Source of the DNA: Candidatus Saccharimonadota bacterium
Lineage (GTDB): Bacteria > Patescibacteriota > Saccharimonadia > Saccharimonadales > Saccharimonadaceae
Direction of reading: 5' to 3'
Assembly: GCA_017964115.1 (NCBI GenBank)
Contig: JAGCSL010000075.1
Coordinates: 1 to 14,503 of the forward strand
Length of the DNA: 14,503 nucleotides
The stretch's first letter is position 1, and each line of letters begins with the position of its first letter. The position numbers were made by a program, and so were the translations under genes. The notes under the pieces are model-generated. The model ran no database searches and was not told the DNA's origin. It saw only the letters and a program-made list of their open reading frames with translations. Below, in pieces: positions 1 through 7,968 of the stretch.

Positions 1-439
1 CGAAAGCACCGAGTCGACGGAAAGTACCGAGTCGACGGAAAGTACCGAGTCGACCGAAAGCACCGAGTCGACGGAAAGTACCGAGTCGACCGAAAGTACT
101 GAGTCGACGGAGAGTACAGAATCGACTGAAACTGAATCTAGCGAAGAGTCTAATGAGGATATTAGTATTGAACCAATTACGCTCGAGATGCTAAGAAATG
201 GAACTTTCGGAAGTCGGTTCGAACTGAGCAAGCGCATGAGAGACAACTTTGATAAAATTCGTAGCCAAGTTGATCCAAATGATTTAACTGATTTGACGAA
301 TGCTGTGAACTATTACTGCGGTAATACTCAAGGTAATAGAATCGATAATGAAGGCAGGGTTCAGATTTACACTGGAACAACGTCGACGCATCGAAGCTAC
401 CGTAGGATTCTTGAGAAATACGGCCTTATCAAAGTATAA
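1..439 (+). CDS. Partial (3' end) EST-repeat protein with C-terminal helical module
   Basis: Open reading frame already running at the left edge (first complete codon at position 2), ending at TAA 437-439; the start lies outside the window. The visible 145 residues fall in two parts. Positions 2-127 encode 14 consecutive Glu-Ser-Thr triplets, then a short ET-ESS-EES tail. From about 161 to the stop comes a folded-looking module of about 92 residues, starting ISIEPITLEML and ending in RRILEKYGLIKV. This module aligns by eye with the five modules of the minus-strand gene at the right edge, sharing the P-I-T start, a central helix with an L..A.N pattern, and the final LE-x-aromatic-GL signature. 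A methionine at 188 exists but is not the start, because the acidic repeat is open in the same frame. The protein family is not recognised. The linker is probably an extended, negatively charged stalk, which is inference. Confidence 0.85.
   Translation, partial: ESTESTESTESTESTESTESTESTESTESTESTESTESTESTETESSEESNEDISIEPITLEMLRNGTFGSRFELSKRMRDNFDKIRSQVDPNDLTDLTNAVNYYCGNTQGNRIDNEGRVQIYTGTTSTHRSYRRILEKYGLIKV
2..127 (+). repeat. Tandem Glu-Ser-Thr codon repeat, 14 units of 9 bp (7 of 18 bp)
   Basis: Fourteen in-frame 9-bp units, each encoding EST, without interruption. Codon choice mostly alternates: one unit is GAA-AGY-ACC and the next GAG-TCG-ACS, so the real DNA period is 18 bp. The alternation breaks down towards the 3' end (GAG-AGT-ACA, GAA-TCG-ACT). 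This fits copy-number expansion by slippage or unequal crossover of an 18-bp unit, with older, more diverged units at the 3' end. The repeat may continue left of the window. Confidence 0.95.
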
Positions 440-457
440 GAATAAAGGTGCCAGAAT

Positions 458-487
458 AAAAAATATCCCCCTTCGGGGATATTTTTT
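458..487. terminator. Bidirectional Rho-independent terminator
   Basis: Perfect 13-bp stem (458-470 with 475-487) closed by the 4-base loop CTTC. The GC core is CCCC/GGGG with an ATAT step, flanked by six A on the left arm and six T on the right arm, so a U-tract forms on either strand. It sits between the convergent EST-repeat gene and the ABC permease gene and can end both. Its core (AAATATCCCC) recurs in the terminator at 11548-11573. Confidence 0.93.
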
Positions 488-498
488 ATAGGCAGTAT

Positions 499-1728
499 TT
501 AACGATAATATTTTAGTGAAGCGATTGGATCTTTACTGGCGGCTTTGATTGCAGGATAGATGCCGAACAGAACGCCAACAACTAATGAAACGCCGCCCGT
601 GATACCGAGAATTTGCCAAGAAATATGCGGAGCAAATGGTGTGAGGAGGGAAATGATAAATGCTCCGATATATCCTAGTGCGAAACCGAGAAGGCCACCC
701 ATGACACTGAGGATAACTGATTCGAAGAGGAATTGAAGTAGGATGTTACCGGAAGAGGCACCAACGGATTTACGAATACCAATTTCGCGCGTACGCTCGG
801 ATACGGAGACGAGCATAATATTCATAATGCCGACTCCGCCAACTATAAGTGAAATAGAGGCAACTAAAGTAAGCATTCCGGATACGATTGACAATAGTGA
901 ACCAGCAGGATGCATATCTTCGGCGCTGGTAATGACCGAAAAACTTTCATCACCATTCTTGGCTTCGGTGAGTTTTTCCTTGATTGCCTTAGTGACTTTA
1001 TCGACAGCGTCGGTAGTAACGGTACGAACGTCAATTTGCTGAATCTGAATGGACGATTCGAAGGTGCTGGCGTAATTGATGTCAATAATAATTGATTCAT
1101 CGATGTTGATGCCGTTGTAATTGATAGGATCACTAACTTCGTCAAGGACGCCGACCACCATGAAGTGTTTGCCGTTATAAGTGAAGGTTTTGGTGATAGC
1201 TTCGGTGCCACCGAATTGTTGCATCGCGATGTTATAGCCAAGCACGGCAACGTTCTTGCGGAGGCTTGAGTCGAGGAATTGACCGTTTTTTAGATGGAGA
1301 GAGACGACATTGGCGAAATCTGGATTAGTCGCAACGACATTGACAGATTGAACGGTGCGGTCACCGATTTTAATAGCACTAGTCGAGGCGGCAATTGGGG
1401 CAACGGCGGAAACTTCAGAAAGGTCACTAATGGTATTGACGTCTTCGAGAGTAAGATTAGACTTAGTGAATTGATTATTTGAGGTTAATTCACTAATTAT
1501 GTTTTGAGTAGCATCTTTGCCGGTACTAGGACGAACGAGAACTAGATCGGCATTATTCTTATCGGAACTGGCGCTGATTAAGCGATTAATGCCGCCGGTT
1601 AGAGATAGAATTAAAACAATCGATGCGACGCCAATAGCGATACCGAGAGCGGAGAGAAAAGTGCGGCCGCGATTGCGACGGAGGCTATCAATGGCGAGAT
1701 GGAAATGAGTATTAAGTAGTAATGCCAT
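499..1728 (-). CDS. MacB/FtsX-family ABC transporter permease
   Basis: 409 residues. One N-terminal membrane segment (about 25-46) is followed by an extracytoplasmic MacB-like periplasmic-core domain (about 47-280) and three C-terminal membrane segments (about 283-307, 333-358, 372-393). Family hallmarks are visible: IMNIMLVSVSERTREIGIRK at 301-320 before SVGA, and a C-terminal PAIKAASKDPIASLKYYR. This is the permease-only form of the family; classical MacB (about 650 residues) carries the ATPase on the same chain. Here the ATPase is the separate upstream gene, with only 2 bases between its stop and this ATG and an AGGAG ribosome site inside its end. Such transporters use ATP hydrolysis on the cytoplasmic side to move the extracellular domain. 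Known relatives export peptides, lipoproteins or antibiotics; the substrate cannot be told here. The family call is firm, the cargo unknown. Confidence 0.93.
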   Translation of the reverse strand: MALLLNTHFHLAIDSLRRNRGRTFLSALGIAIGVASIVLILSLTGGINRLISASSDKNNADLVLVRPSTGKDATQNIISELTSNNQFTKSNLTLEDVNTISDLSEVSAVAPIAASTSAIKIGDRTVQSVNVVATNPDFANVVSLHLKNGQFLDSSLRKNVAVLGYNIAMQQFGGTEAITKTFTYNGKHFMVVGVLDEVSDPINYNGINIDESIIIDINYASTFESSIQIQQIDVRTVTTDAVDKVTKAIKEKLTEAKNGDESFSVITSAEDMHPAGSLLSIVSGMLTLVASISLIVGGVGIMNIMLVSVSERTREIGIRKSVGASSGNILLQFLFESVILSVMGGLLGFALGYIGAFIISLLTPFAPHISWQILGITGGVSLVVGVLFGIYPAIKAASKDPIASLKYYR

Positions 1729-1730
1729 GG

Positions 1731-2663
1731 TTAGGACTCCTTCTTTTCGGTTTTAGTTTTCTTTTTGAGTTTTTTGTCGGACTTTTTCTTGTGCTGCTTC
1801 GGTTTTTTAGAGTCGTTTTCTTCTTCGTTTTCAATGGTGACATGTTCGCCGGAAACGACGACTTTAGTTTGAGAATCGACTTCTAATTCGACGGGGCGCT
1901 TTTTGCTAAGAATACGAACGGAGATTTTCTCTGGATCGCCTGGACGCGGAAGATCGCTATCGTCAACGGTTTTAATATCGGTGTCGATTTCGCCGTCAAG
2001 CATATTAATGACGCGCGTGGCGTAGGTTGTAAGGGCGGGGTTATGAGTGACCATGATGATAGTGTTGCCTTGTGCATGGATATCGCGAAGTTCTTCCATA
2101 ATAATGTGGCTGCTGCGACTATCGAGATTGCCGGTTGGCTCATCAGCAAGGATGATGGATGGATTGGAAATTAGGCTGCGCGCAATGGCGACGCGTTGCT
2201 GCTGGCCACCAGATAGCTGATAAGGCATATAGTATTCGCGTTCGCGCAAGTGAAAATGTTCGAGAATATCGTCGGCTTTTTTAAGGCGGCGGGTTTTGTG
2301 ATAGCCAGAATAAATAAGGGGAAGAGAAACGTTTTCAATAACGGACAGGTTTGGGATAAGGTTGAAATTTTGAAAAATAAAGCCAATTTCTTTAGCGCGG
2401 AAGTGAGCTTTTCTGCGAGAGGAAATGCGTTCGACACTTTTTCCATTAAGGAAATATTCGCCGGCAGTTGGTTTATCGAGGAGACCGATGATATTTAGAA
2501 GCGTAGTCTTACCGCATCCAGAAGGTCCCATAATCATAATAAATTCACCGCGCTTAACGGTGAGGTCGAAGTTGTGAAGCGCGAAAGATTCAGCATCACC
2601 AAAACCGTAGCGCTTCGTAACGGCTTTGAGCTCAATAATAGTTTCGTTCTTTTCTTTTGGCAT
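1731..2663 (-). CDS. ABC transporter ATP-binding protein (MacB/LolD type) with basic C-terminal tail
   Basis: 310 residues, partner of the permease gene directly downstream. All nucleotide-binding motifs are present: Walker [10 protein letters not shown] at 46-54, Q-loop FQN at 97-99, signature LSGGQQQR at 150-157, Walker B with catalytic Glu ILADEP at 171-176, and the switch His at 207 (IIMVTH). The ATPase core ends near residue 225, the usual length for this subfamily. A further 85 residues follow: a stretch with alternating hydrophobic and charged residues (about 245-280), then a tail dominated by lysine (286-308). That extension is unusual and could bind nucleic acid, membrane phosphate groups or an acidic partner; this is speculation. 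ATG is at 2661-2663. No clear Shine-Dalgarno sequence precedes it, although a TATAAT box lies about 34 bases upstream. Confidence 0.94.
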   Translation of the reverse strand: MPKEKNETIIELKAVTKRYGFGDAESFALHNFDLTVKRGEFIMIMGPSGCGKTTLLNIIGLLDKPTAGEYFLNGKSVERISSRRKAHFRAKEIGFIFQNFNLIPNLSVIENVSLPLIYSGYHKTRRLKKADDILEHFHLREREYYMPYQLSGGQQQRVAIARSLISNPSIILADEPTGNLDSRSSHIIMEELRDIHAQGNTIIMVTHNPALTTYATRVINMLDGEIDTDIKTVDDSDLPRPGDPEKISVRILSKKRPVELEVDSQTKVVVSGEHVTIENEEENDSKKPKQHKKKSDKKLKKKTKTEKKES

Positions 2664-2696
2664 CGCAGTTATGAATTATTATTTTTGACTACAAAT

Positions 2697-2725
2697 ATTA
2701 TATCTGTTTTTGCCACAGAATAAAA
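2697..2725 (-). promoter_or_regulatory. Putative promoter of the ABC transporter operon
   Basis: On the minus strand a perfect TATAAT box lies at 2697-2702, with a weak -35 candidate TTTTAT at 2720-2725 (17-base spacer). The predicted start near 2690 gives a leader of about 27 bases before the ATPase ATG. The -35 match is poor, so the -10 box carries most of the weight. Confidence 0.5.
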
Positions 2726-2794
2726 CTGATAGCGTTTAAAAAGTGCTCAGTTTTATGACTATTTTTATACGAACTGGTAGGTGCGGGGCTTTTA

Positions 2795-2803
2795 TGCTAA
2801 AAT
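2795..2803 (+). promoter_or_regulatory. Putative extended -10 promoter of tRNA-Ser
   Basis: TGC followed by TAAAAT (2798-2803), the TGn extended -10 form, ends 10 bases before the first base of the mature tRNA. No convincing -35 box is seen at the usual distance. Position and form fit a short-leader tRNA promoter. Confidence 0.5.
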
Positions 2804-2813
2804 ATACAGAGCT

Positions 2814-2903
2814 GGAGAGGTGTCCGAGTGGTTGAAGGAGCACGCTTGGAAAGCGTGTAAGGTCGCAAGGCTTTCGCAGGTTCGAATCCTGTCCTCTCCG
2901 CCA
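2814..2903 (+). tRNA. tRNA-Ser (anticodon GGA)
   Basis: A 90-base cloverleaf with encoded CCA. The acceptor stem is GGAGAGG (2814-2820) with CCTCTCC (2893-2899), discriminator G2900, then CCA 2901-2903. The anticodon stem is CACGC/GCGTG (2841-2845, 2853-2857) around loop TTGGAAA, giving anticodon GGA at 2848-2850, which reads UCC and UCU. A long variable arm with a short stem (around 2860-2874) is the class II mark of tRNA-Ser. The T arm has GTTCGAAT at 2880-2887. A terminator follows within 13 bases, so it is transcribed alone. Confidence 0.97.
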
Positions 2904-2915
2904 GATTCAAGAATG

Positions 2916-2936
2916 CAACCCGGAGGGTTGTTTTTT
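2916..2936 (+). terminator. Rho-independent terminator of tRNA-Ser
   Basis: A 6-bp stem CAACCC/GGGTTG (2916-2921, 2925-2930) with a 3-base GGA loop is followed directly by six T (2931-2936). It ends the tRNA transcript and insulates it from the giant gene downstream. Confidence 0.88.
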
Positions 2937-2944
2937 GTTGCTAT

Positions 2945-2953
2945 TGGTATAAT
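2945..2953 (+). promoter_or_regulatory. Putative extended -10 promoter of the giant-protein gene
   Basis: TGG followed by a perfect TATAAT (2948-2953), a TGn extended -10. The predicted start near 2960 gives a leader of about 23 bases that includes the purine-rich ribosome site AGAGAGG at 2966-2972, 10 bases before the ATG at 2983. There is no good -35 box, as expected for extended -10 promoters; the preceding sequence is the T-tract of the tRNA terminator. Confidence 0.6.
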
Positions 2954-2982
2954 AGATATAGGACAAGAGAGGTAAGGGCTAA

Positions 2983-5900
2983 ATGGAAGAAGACAAGTTT
3001 GAAAATGGTATGATAGGGGCGTTTGAGGGCCTGTCTGACGAAACCGGGGAGACGGCAGAGCACGGCGAAGAGACTGACGAAGAGCTATCAGAAAATATAG
3101 GTGAAGCGGCGACGAGAGTTGAAGAATTGCTGACCGATGATTCGAAAGAGAGAAAAGCGTCTATGGCTGCTAATGAAATTAGAAGGATTATGGATCTAGT
3201 AGTCAAGTATGCAGATGAAGAGATAGAACTTTCGGAAGATGAAGAAGTGGCGCTTGATGCTGATTTCGAAAAAGCTCTGAGAGATGCTGAGGATGGCGGA
3301 TATCTAAAAGAAGTGTGCCATATTTTGATGAATGACGAGATGTTCTTTAAGATGAGTCTATTTGATGAATTTGAAAAAAGAGGCGCGATAAGTATTTATG
3401 AGGTTGCTAAAAACTGTAGCCTAGAACGTCTAAAAGACAAGTCCTTTCAGGATCGATTAAGACGGGAAGTTCGAAGTATATCCAACCAAGAAGAGGATTT
3501 AACTGATGAGCAGGTAGAATTTCTTGGATCGTTAAGTCAAAAGGGCATAAACTTGCTTAAAACGTCTCTCTTGACGGATACCTGGTCAGCTTCTAGGGAT
3601 TCTGCTCGTGAAAATCAAAAAGAATGGCAAGATGAGCAAAAACGAGTTGCTCGTCATTTCTATGAGCAATTAAGAGATCACGGCCTGATAAAAGCAGGCG
3701 ATGCCATGGAGTTGTATTCTGGATTGTTCAGTCATTATGGTGGCGAAATGAAAAGCTTTATTAAAGCTTCAACACTACTGGAATGCGCTGTAAGAGATAT
3801 CCCTGACGACTTACCGATAAAGGATGAGTATTGGCTAAAAGCTATATCTGAAAGAGGAATTGACGATTTATTAGATTTTAGAAGGATGGTGAGCGATAGC
3901 GATTCATCGGTATTTAGTAAATATGACTTTGAACAAAAAACGATAAAGAAAACGTTCTTTGAGCTATTGAAAAATAATAGTACGATTCGTTTTTTCAATC
4001 GAACTGAATTTAGTAAGACCGTCAAAGAGAAGGTCGAGGACCCCGAAACGATGGAAATACTATTGCAGGTATTGACTGAAAATCTCCCCGGTGAAGGTAA
4101 TAAAAGGGATTCTAATTTAATCCGATATATTGTAGCAAATAAAGAGATACTTGATGACTTAGTGAAGAGTGGAAGATTAGAACAGTATCCGGAGTTGAAA
4201 CGATATGAGGTGTTTGAAGAAATAAGCGACGGTACTTTTACGGAAAAAGATCGCTTGCTATATATATTCGGTATGTCCGAAATTGATGAGAGTCAATTCG
4301 ATGAGTACGGAGAGCCTTTAGATAGTTTTTACGAAGATATCCTAGAGAGACGACCAAGTGTATTTGGCGTTCTGGATAAAAAGGGAAAATTATCGGCTAT
4401 TAAAGGATGTATAGAAAGTGGCGGAAGCTTAGAAAAATTTAGGGTAGTTGACGTAGAATTGTTGGAAGAATCTGGGTATTTCTCTGAGGCTGAACTTGGT
4501 TTTATTAGAATTATGGGTTCCATGAAGGAGGAATTGCCACAAGTTCTTACGAGACTGAAGCGAGAAGATGTTGGTGAGTATTATGGAGACGATGGGCTGA
4601 AGGAAGAGTTTTTCACTAAGTTAATGATGTGGGATGAAAGCTCGAAGAGCTTTTTATGCAAAATGAGTCCAGCCCTTCTCAGGGAATTAGGTGTTAGTGA
4701 TGATGAGTTTGCGCGTATAATTCGTCAGCAACGTGATTCTGGCCAATTAAAATATGTGGAATTAGCCGATTTAGATGATGAAATAATGCAAAAAGCATTC
4801 GGGGATGATGAGTCGGTGATTTCATACCTACAATTCCTGAGAGTTTTTAGCAACAAGCGTCCTATAAGACCAACGTCTCATTTTGGCTCAAATCCAAAAT
4901 ATCGCTCGACGATCGCGCAATATGTGCCTTTTAGGGATGTCGGTCAATATCTAAAAGACGGGAAAGTCACTGAAGAATTTTTAAGTGGCCCGTTGATGGA
5001 CGCGCCATTTAGCCAGATGTCTTGTTTTACGCAAGAGGTAAGAGACCGATTAGGCGTTGACAGAGAGGTGTTCCTTGATTTTGTAAAAAGAAAATACTTC
5101 GATTCGGATAATCCAATTGTAGCTTTGTATAGTTTTCTTGAGAACGATGAAATTGAAGAAGTATTTGCAGGTAGGGAAGATATAAAAGCCTTCCTGATAA
5201 TGGCTAATAGTGAAGGAAGTAGCTTAGATGATTTTCGTTTTGTAACCTTCGATAAAGTTAAGGACTTCTTTAGTGGTGATGGTCCAACTGACGAATTCTT
5301 TATCGAGTGTCTCAGAAAAGGAATGACTGATGTTCTAAACGGGCTTAGTGATGAGCAGAAAGAACAGTATGGTTTTTCGGACAGTACAAAAGCTTTACTG
5401 TTAGGAATAGCGTATGGCGATATTTTGGGTAGCGAAACTGCTGAAATTGATGAAAACAATGTTTTAGCAGCATTGGCGAGATTCATTAAGATGGATGCGG
5501 ATGATTGGTCAGGCGCGTCAGAAGATGATCTTCGCGTGAAAGAAGCGTTTTCGGAAGCGAATATAAAAAATAAGAACCTAGCAATGCAGATGTTGCGAAA
5601 AGAATATGAGCAATATCTAGAGACTGGCGAAATGCCAATAGGCTTAAGATTGTTCGCTGAATATATGCATGAATGTGATGGGGCGGGGCCGTTAACGCAA
5701 ATCGAAATGTTCTTGGATTATTGTGGTGAACTTGGGCAAGTCAAAGATGGCGAAATCGCTAAGGGCGCAAGTAGTGTCGAGAAGAGAATCAAAAAATGGA
5801 ACGATCAAGAAAAAGCCAGTTATTATTCGATTTCGGCAGAAATAATGAAAGCTGATCCAGCAATCTATAAAGAATTTTTGAGCGTATTTGATAGGATAAG

Positions 5901-7896
5901 TGAAGAAGAAGATTTCAGAATATTTATAAAGGAAATATTCCCGCTTTATAGAGCAAAGCTAGCTTTATTGAAAGAATATGATTATGAAGGAGATAATGTT
6001 GGTCGTGGCATATCGACGGCTCATTATAGAAATGTCGATAAAGCAAAACTAATGAATGATTTGCATTTAGCTCTGTTACCATTTTCTTTCGAAAGTCGTG
6101 GAGATGATGAGGGCGATAAGGCTTATAGAGAGCGAAGAAGAGCGGGTATCGAAAAAGTAAAAATGAATATCTTTGGCGAGATATCGGAGTTATTCCAAGA
6201 TAAATTTGGCATTTTGCCAGAAGCCATTCCGGAAGAACTTGACCGCGACGATATGCGTGCTTTGGAAGATATGGTCCTCTATCTCAGTAATATTAGTGAC
6301 CCCAGTGAAGACAATAAGAATCTAATTGGGTTTTTCCTAGCACTGCAGATGAAGAAAGGGGAACACGGGAGAACCGCTTGGGATGATTTAAGGGACGGGC
6401 GAGAGGTTGACCCAGAAATGTTCTTGGAGTTGGGAACGAGCTATTCGGTTGCTGAGGCTATAAAGGAAAGTAGGGAAGCAGACCCAATTACTTCGGAAAA
6501 TGTGGGTATAGCAAGTTCCGAAAGATTAAGTGCTTTTAGGGAAGCTTTGCAAGATGAAACGACGGAGATTAGAGCTGGAAGTGTACTGACGGTCGATACG
6601 AAACTGCAAACTATGAGCCAAAATATTGTCGAATTAATGGACCCAGATTTATATGACGATCCAATGGATAAGACAAAAATTAAGCTCCTGATGAAATATG
6701 AACCTAAGATGATTAATGGCGTAGCGACGAAGCTATGGATGCGCGAAAGTGGTAAAAGTGTAACATTCAGCGCTGAAGAGATTGAAGTGGCTCAAATACT
6801 AGAGGCAATGCTAACTAGCAATGGTATAGAGTTGACGCCAGATAATATTAATAAACATTTACAGAGAGGCTTTAAAGATTTAGGCAAGATTGCTGCTGCT
6901 TATAAGATGATTGAAAGTAGCAATATTGCTGAGGTGGTTGGTGAATTGCAGAGTATGTTGATGCCGAGTGACGAAGTAGCGGAAATATTTGCTGAACTCG
7001 GGGAAGAGTTCGAGCCGCATTCTGGTGTTATGGCCTTGAGCGCGGATATCGAGTTTTTGGAAGGCATTGTGATGAAGGCCGAAAAGGCTGATTTGTTAAG
7101 TGGCGACGAAGAGGAAAAGAAGCGAAAGATAGAAGTCGTAAAAGGATATTTGAAAGAAGTAAGAGAAAAATTCGCTCAAATTGATGCGTTATATAACGAG
7201 GTAGTAAAGAAGTTTGAGAATATCTCGATTAGTAACGATGAAGAGGAGAAAGGTAACGGAAGAAGAAAACTCATTAAGAAGCTACAAGAGATAAGTGCGA
7301 TCATTGGGAAGAGAGAAGGTGGTGCGCAGGGTACCATAAAGACTATTTGTAGTAATAAAATGCCGGTAATTATAGAGAACATGCGAGCGTGCTTGAGTTG
7401 TAAGACTAAAGGTTGTAATAATGATACGGATTTGACATTTGGTGAAGGTTATAAGTTTTATCTTTATTCAAGCGGTAGCGCTGGAGAGGTTGGCAGTGTT
7501 TCGGATGAGATTGTGTACTTTGTTCCAGTAGGTGAAGAAGACGATCGGAGGATGTCTTTCGTAATGGACCGGGTATATGGCAATAAGAGTAGCGATATCT
7601 ATTTGAGCCATGTGTCAACAATAATCAAAAAGGCTAAAAGTTTAAAAAGAAAATTTCCAGAGGCGCGTATTTCAATATTCTTGACTGGCGCGAGCGCAAC
7701 GAGCTGTGGAACCATATTGAATATGAGTTTGCTTGGTCGGCTTGGATTGCCACAGGGCGCAGAGGTAATAGAAAGAAGTGCGCTAAAAGTTGATATTCCA
7801 AAATCTGGTTTTGGTGATCACTATATTGAAATAAACGGCGACGATGCTCGTATGAGCGGCGAAAGGAAAGTAGACGGTATTGAAATAATTCTTTAG
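2983..7896 (+). CDS. Giant acidic helical-repeat protein with C-terminal Cys-motif domain, unknown function
   Basis: 1637 residues, no family recognised. There is no signal peptide or membrane segment, so it is probably cytoplasmic or exported by an unseen route. The first 60 residues are strongly acidic (many Glu/Asp/Gly/Thr). The body looks almost entirely alpha-helical and charged, and contains degenerate internal repeats, clearest at 527-575, 651-697 and 757-803. Each of these has a D-x-V...Y/F...D-G...E-E/D-F-F/L start and, 38-40 residues after the Val, an LG-V/YG-F turn. A charged coiled-coil-like stretch (about 1370-1455) leads into a different C-terminal region (about 1460-1637) with C-x2-C-x4-C at 1470-1478 and more beta-like segments (YKFYLYSSG, DEIVYFVPV, ARISIFLTG), ending in a Gly/Asp-rich piece. 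It may be a scaffold carrying a terminal enzymatic or binding domain; that is inference. ATG 2983 follows a ribosome site and promoter. The next gene starts 72 bases downstream. Confidence 0.9.
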   Translation: MEEDKFENGMIGAFEGLSDETGETAEHGEETDEELSENIGEAATRVEELLTDDSKERKASMAANEIRRIMDLVVKYADEEIELSEDEEVALDADFEKALRDAEDGGYLKEVCHILMNDEMFFKMSLFDEFEKRGAISIYEVAKNCSLERLKDKSFQDRLRREVRSISNQEEDLTDEQVEFLGSLSQKGINLLKTSLLTDTWSASRDSARENQKEWQDEQKRVARHFYEQLRDHGLIKAGDAMELYSGLFSHYGGEMKSFIKASTLLECAVRDIPDDLPIKDEYWLKAISERGIDDLLDFRRMVSDSDSSVFSKYDFEQKTIKKTFFELLKNNSTIRFFNRTEFSKTVKEKVEDPETMEILLQVLTENLPGEGNKRDSNLIRYIVANKEILDDLVKSGRLEQYPELKRYEVFEEISDGTFTEKDRLLYIFGMSEIDESQFDEYGEPLDSFYEDILERRPSVFGVLDKKGKLSAIKGCIESGGSLEKFRVVDVELLEESGYFSEAELGFIRIMGSMKEELPQVLTRLKREDVGEYYGDDGLKEEFFTKLMMWDESSKSFLCKMSPALLRELGVSDDEFARIIRQQRDSGQLKYVELADLDDEIMQKAFGDDESVISYLQFLRVFSNKRPIRPTSHFGSNPKYRSTIAQYVPFRDVGQYLKDGKVTEEFLSGPLMDAPFSQMSCFTQEVRDRLGVDREVFLDFVKRKYFDSDNPIVALYSFLENDEIEEVFAGREDIKAFLIMANSEGSSLDDFRFVTFDKVKDFFSGDGPTDEFFIECLRKGMTDVLNGLSDEQKEQYGFSDSTKALLLGIAYGDILGSETAEIDENNVLAALARFIKMDADDWSGASEDDLRVKEAFSEANIKNKNLAMQMLRKEYEQYLETGEMPIGLRLFAEYMHECDGAGPLTQIEMFLDYCGELGQVKDGEIAKGASSVEKRIKKWNDQEKASYYSISAEIMKADPAIYKEFLSVFDRISEEEDFRIFIKEIFPLYRAKLALLKEYDYEGDNVGRGISTAHYRNVDKAKLMNDLHLALLPFSFESRGDDEGDKAYRERRRAGIEKVKMNIFGEISELFQDKFGILPEAIPEELDRDDMRALEDMVLYLSNISDPSEDNKNLIGFFLALQMKKGEHGRTAWDDLRDGREVDPEMFLELGTSYSVAEAIKESREADPITSENVGIASSERLSAFREALQDETTEIRAGSVLTVDTKLQTMSQNIVELMDPDLYDDPMDKTKIKLLMKYEPKMINGVATKLWMRESGKSVTFSAEEIEVAQILEAMLTSNGIELTPDNINKHLQRGFKDLGKIAAAYKMIESSNIAEVVGELQSMLMPSDEVAEIFAELGEEFEPHSGVMALSADIEFLEGIVMKAEKADLLSGDEEEKKRKIEVVKGYLKEVREKFAQIDALYNEVVKKFENISISNDEEEKGNGRRKLIKKLQEISAIIGKREGGAQGTIKTICSNKMPVIIENMRACLSCKTKGCNNDTDLTFGEGYKFYLYSSGSAGEVGSVSDEIVYFVPVGEEDDRRMSFVMDRVYGNKSSDIYLSHVSTIIKKAKSLKRKFPEARISIFLTGASATSCGTILNMSLLGRLGLPQGAEVIERSALKVDIPKSGFGDHYIEINGDDARMSGERKVDGIEIIL
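4561..5391 (+). repeat. Degenerate protein repeats inside the giant protein
   Basis: Three copies recognised at protein level only: residues 527-575 (4561-4707), 651-697 (4933-5073) and 757-803 (5251-5391). Shared features in order are D-V or D-K-V, an aromatic one to three residues on, Asp-Gly, Glu/Asp-Glu-Phe-Phe/Leu, Leu-Met or Leu-Arg, then Leu-Gly-Val or Tyr-Gly-Phe. The distance from the Val to the late Gly is 40, 38 and 38 residues. Weaker partial copies may exist near residues 487-505 and 600-630. The DNA itself is not repetitive, so these are old duplications. Confidence 0.6.
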
Positions 7897-7928
7897 CGGA
7901 AAGTGTTATTTTCGACTTTCGAAAAATA

Positions 7929-7937
7929 TGTTATTAT
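7929..7937 (+). promoter_or_regulatory. Possible extended -10 promoter before the membrane-protein gene
   Basis: TGT followed by TATTAT (7932-7937) in the 72-base gap between the giant gene and the next gene. TTCGAC at 7911-7916 is a weak -35 candidate with a short 15-base spacer. No terminator is seen in the gap: a GAAAGT/ACTTTC hairpin at 7899-7920 lacks a T-tract. The downstream genes may therefore be served both by read-through and by this internal promoter. Confidence 0.4.
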
Positions 7938-7968
7938 GTAAGCATAAGTATTTCTGGTGAGGAGAAAG

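Noticed and set aside
1..127. CRISPR-like or non-coding tandem array
   Set aside because: Units are contiguous 9/18-bp repeats with no spacers, in a single open frame that continues into a folded module.
188..439. Complete small gene starting at ATG 188
   Set aside because: The same frame is open from position 2 with an acidic repeat matching the linker style of the paralogue, so 188 is an internal methionine.
499..2663. MacA-MacB-TolC tripartite exporter
   Set aside because: No membrane-fusion protein or outer-membrane channel is encoded nearby, and the suggested lineage lacks an outer membrane; only the permease and ATPase are supported.
4944..5486. 180-residue minus-strand open frame within the giant gene
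   Set aside because: No ribosome site or family resemblance; its Ser/Lys/Phe-rich composition is typical of an antisense shadow of Glu/Asp/Lys-rich coding sequence.
2983..7896. Modules of the window-end family inside the giant protein
   Set aside because: Only a local YEQLRDHGLIK-like resemblance near 3661-3696 was seen, without the rest of the module.
7899..7920. Hairpin after the giant gene as a terminator
   Set aside because: Only a 6-bp AT-rich stem with a 10-base loop and no T-tract follows it.
7957..7968. GTG start four codons upstream for the membrane protein
   Set aside because: The AGGAG ribosome site overlaps these codons and serves ATG 7969; nothing suitable precedes the GTG.
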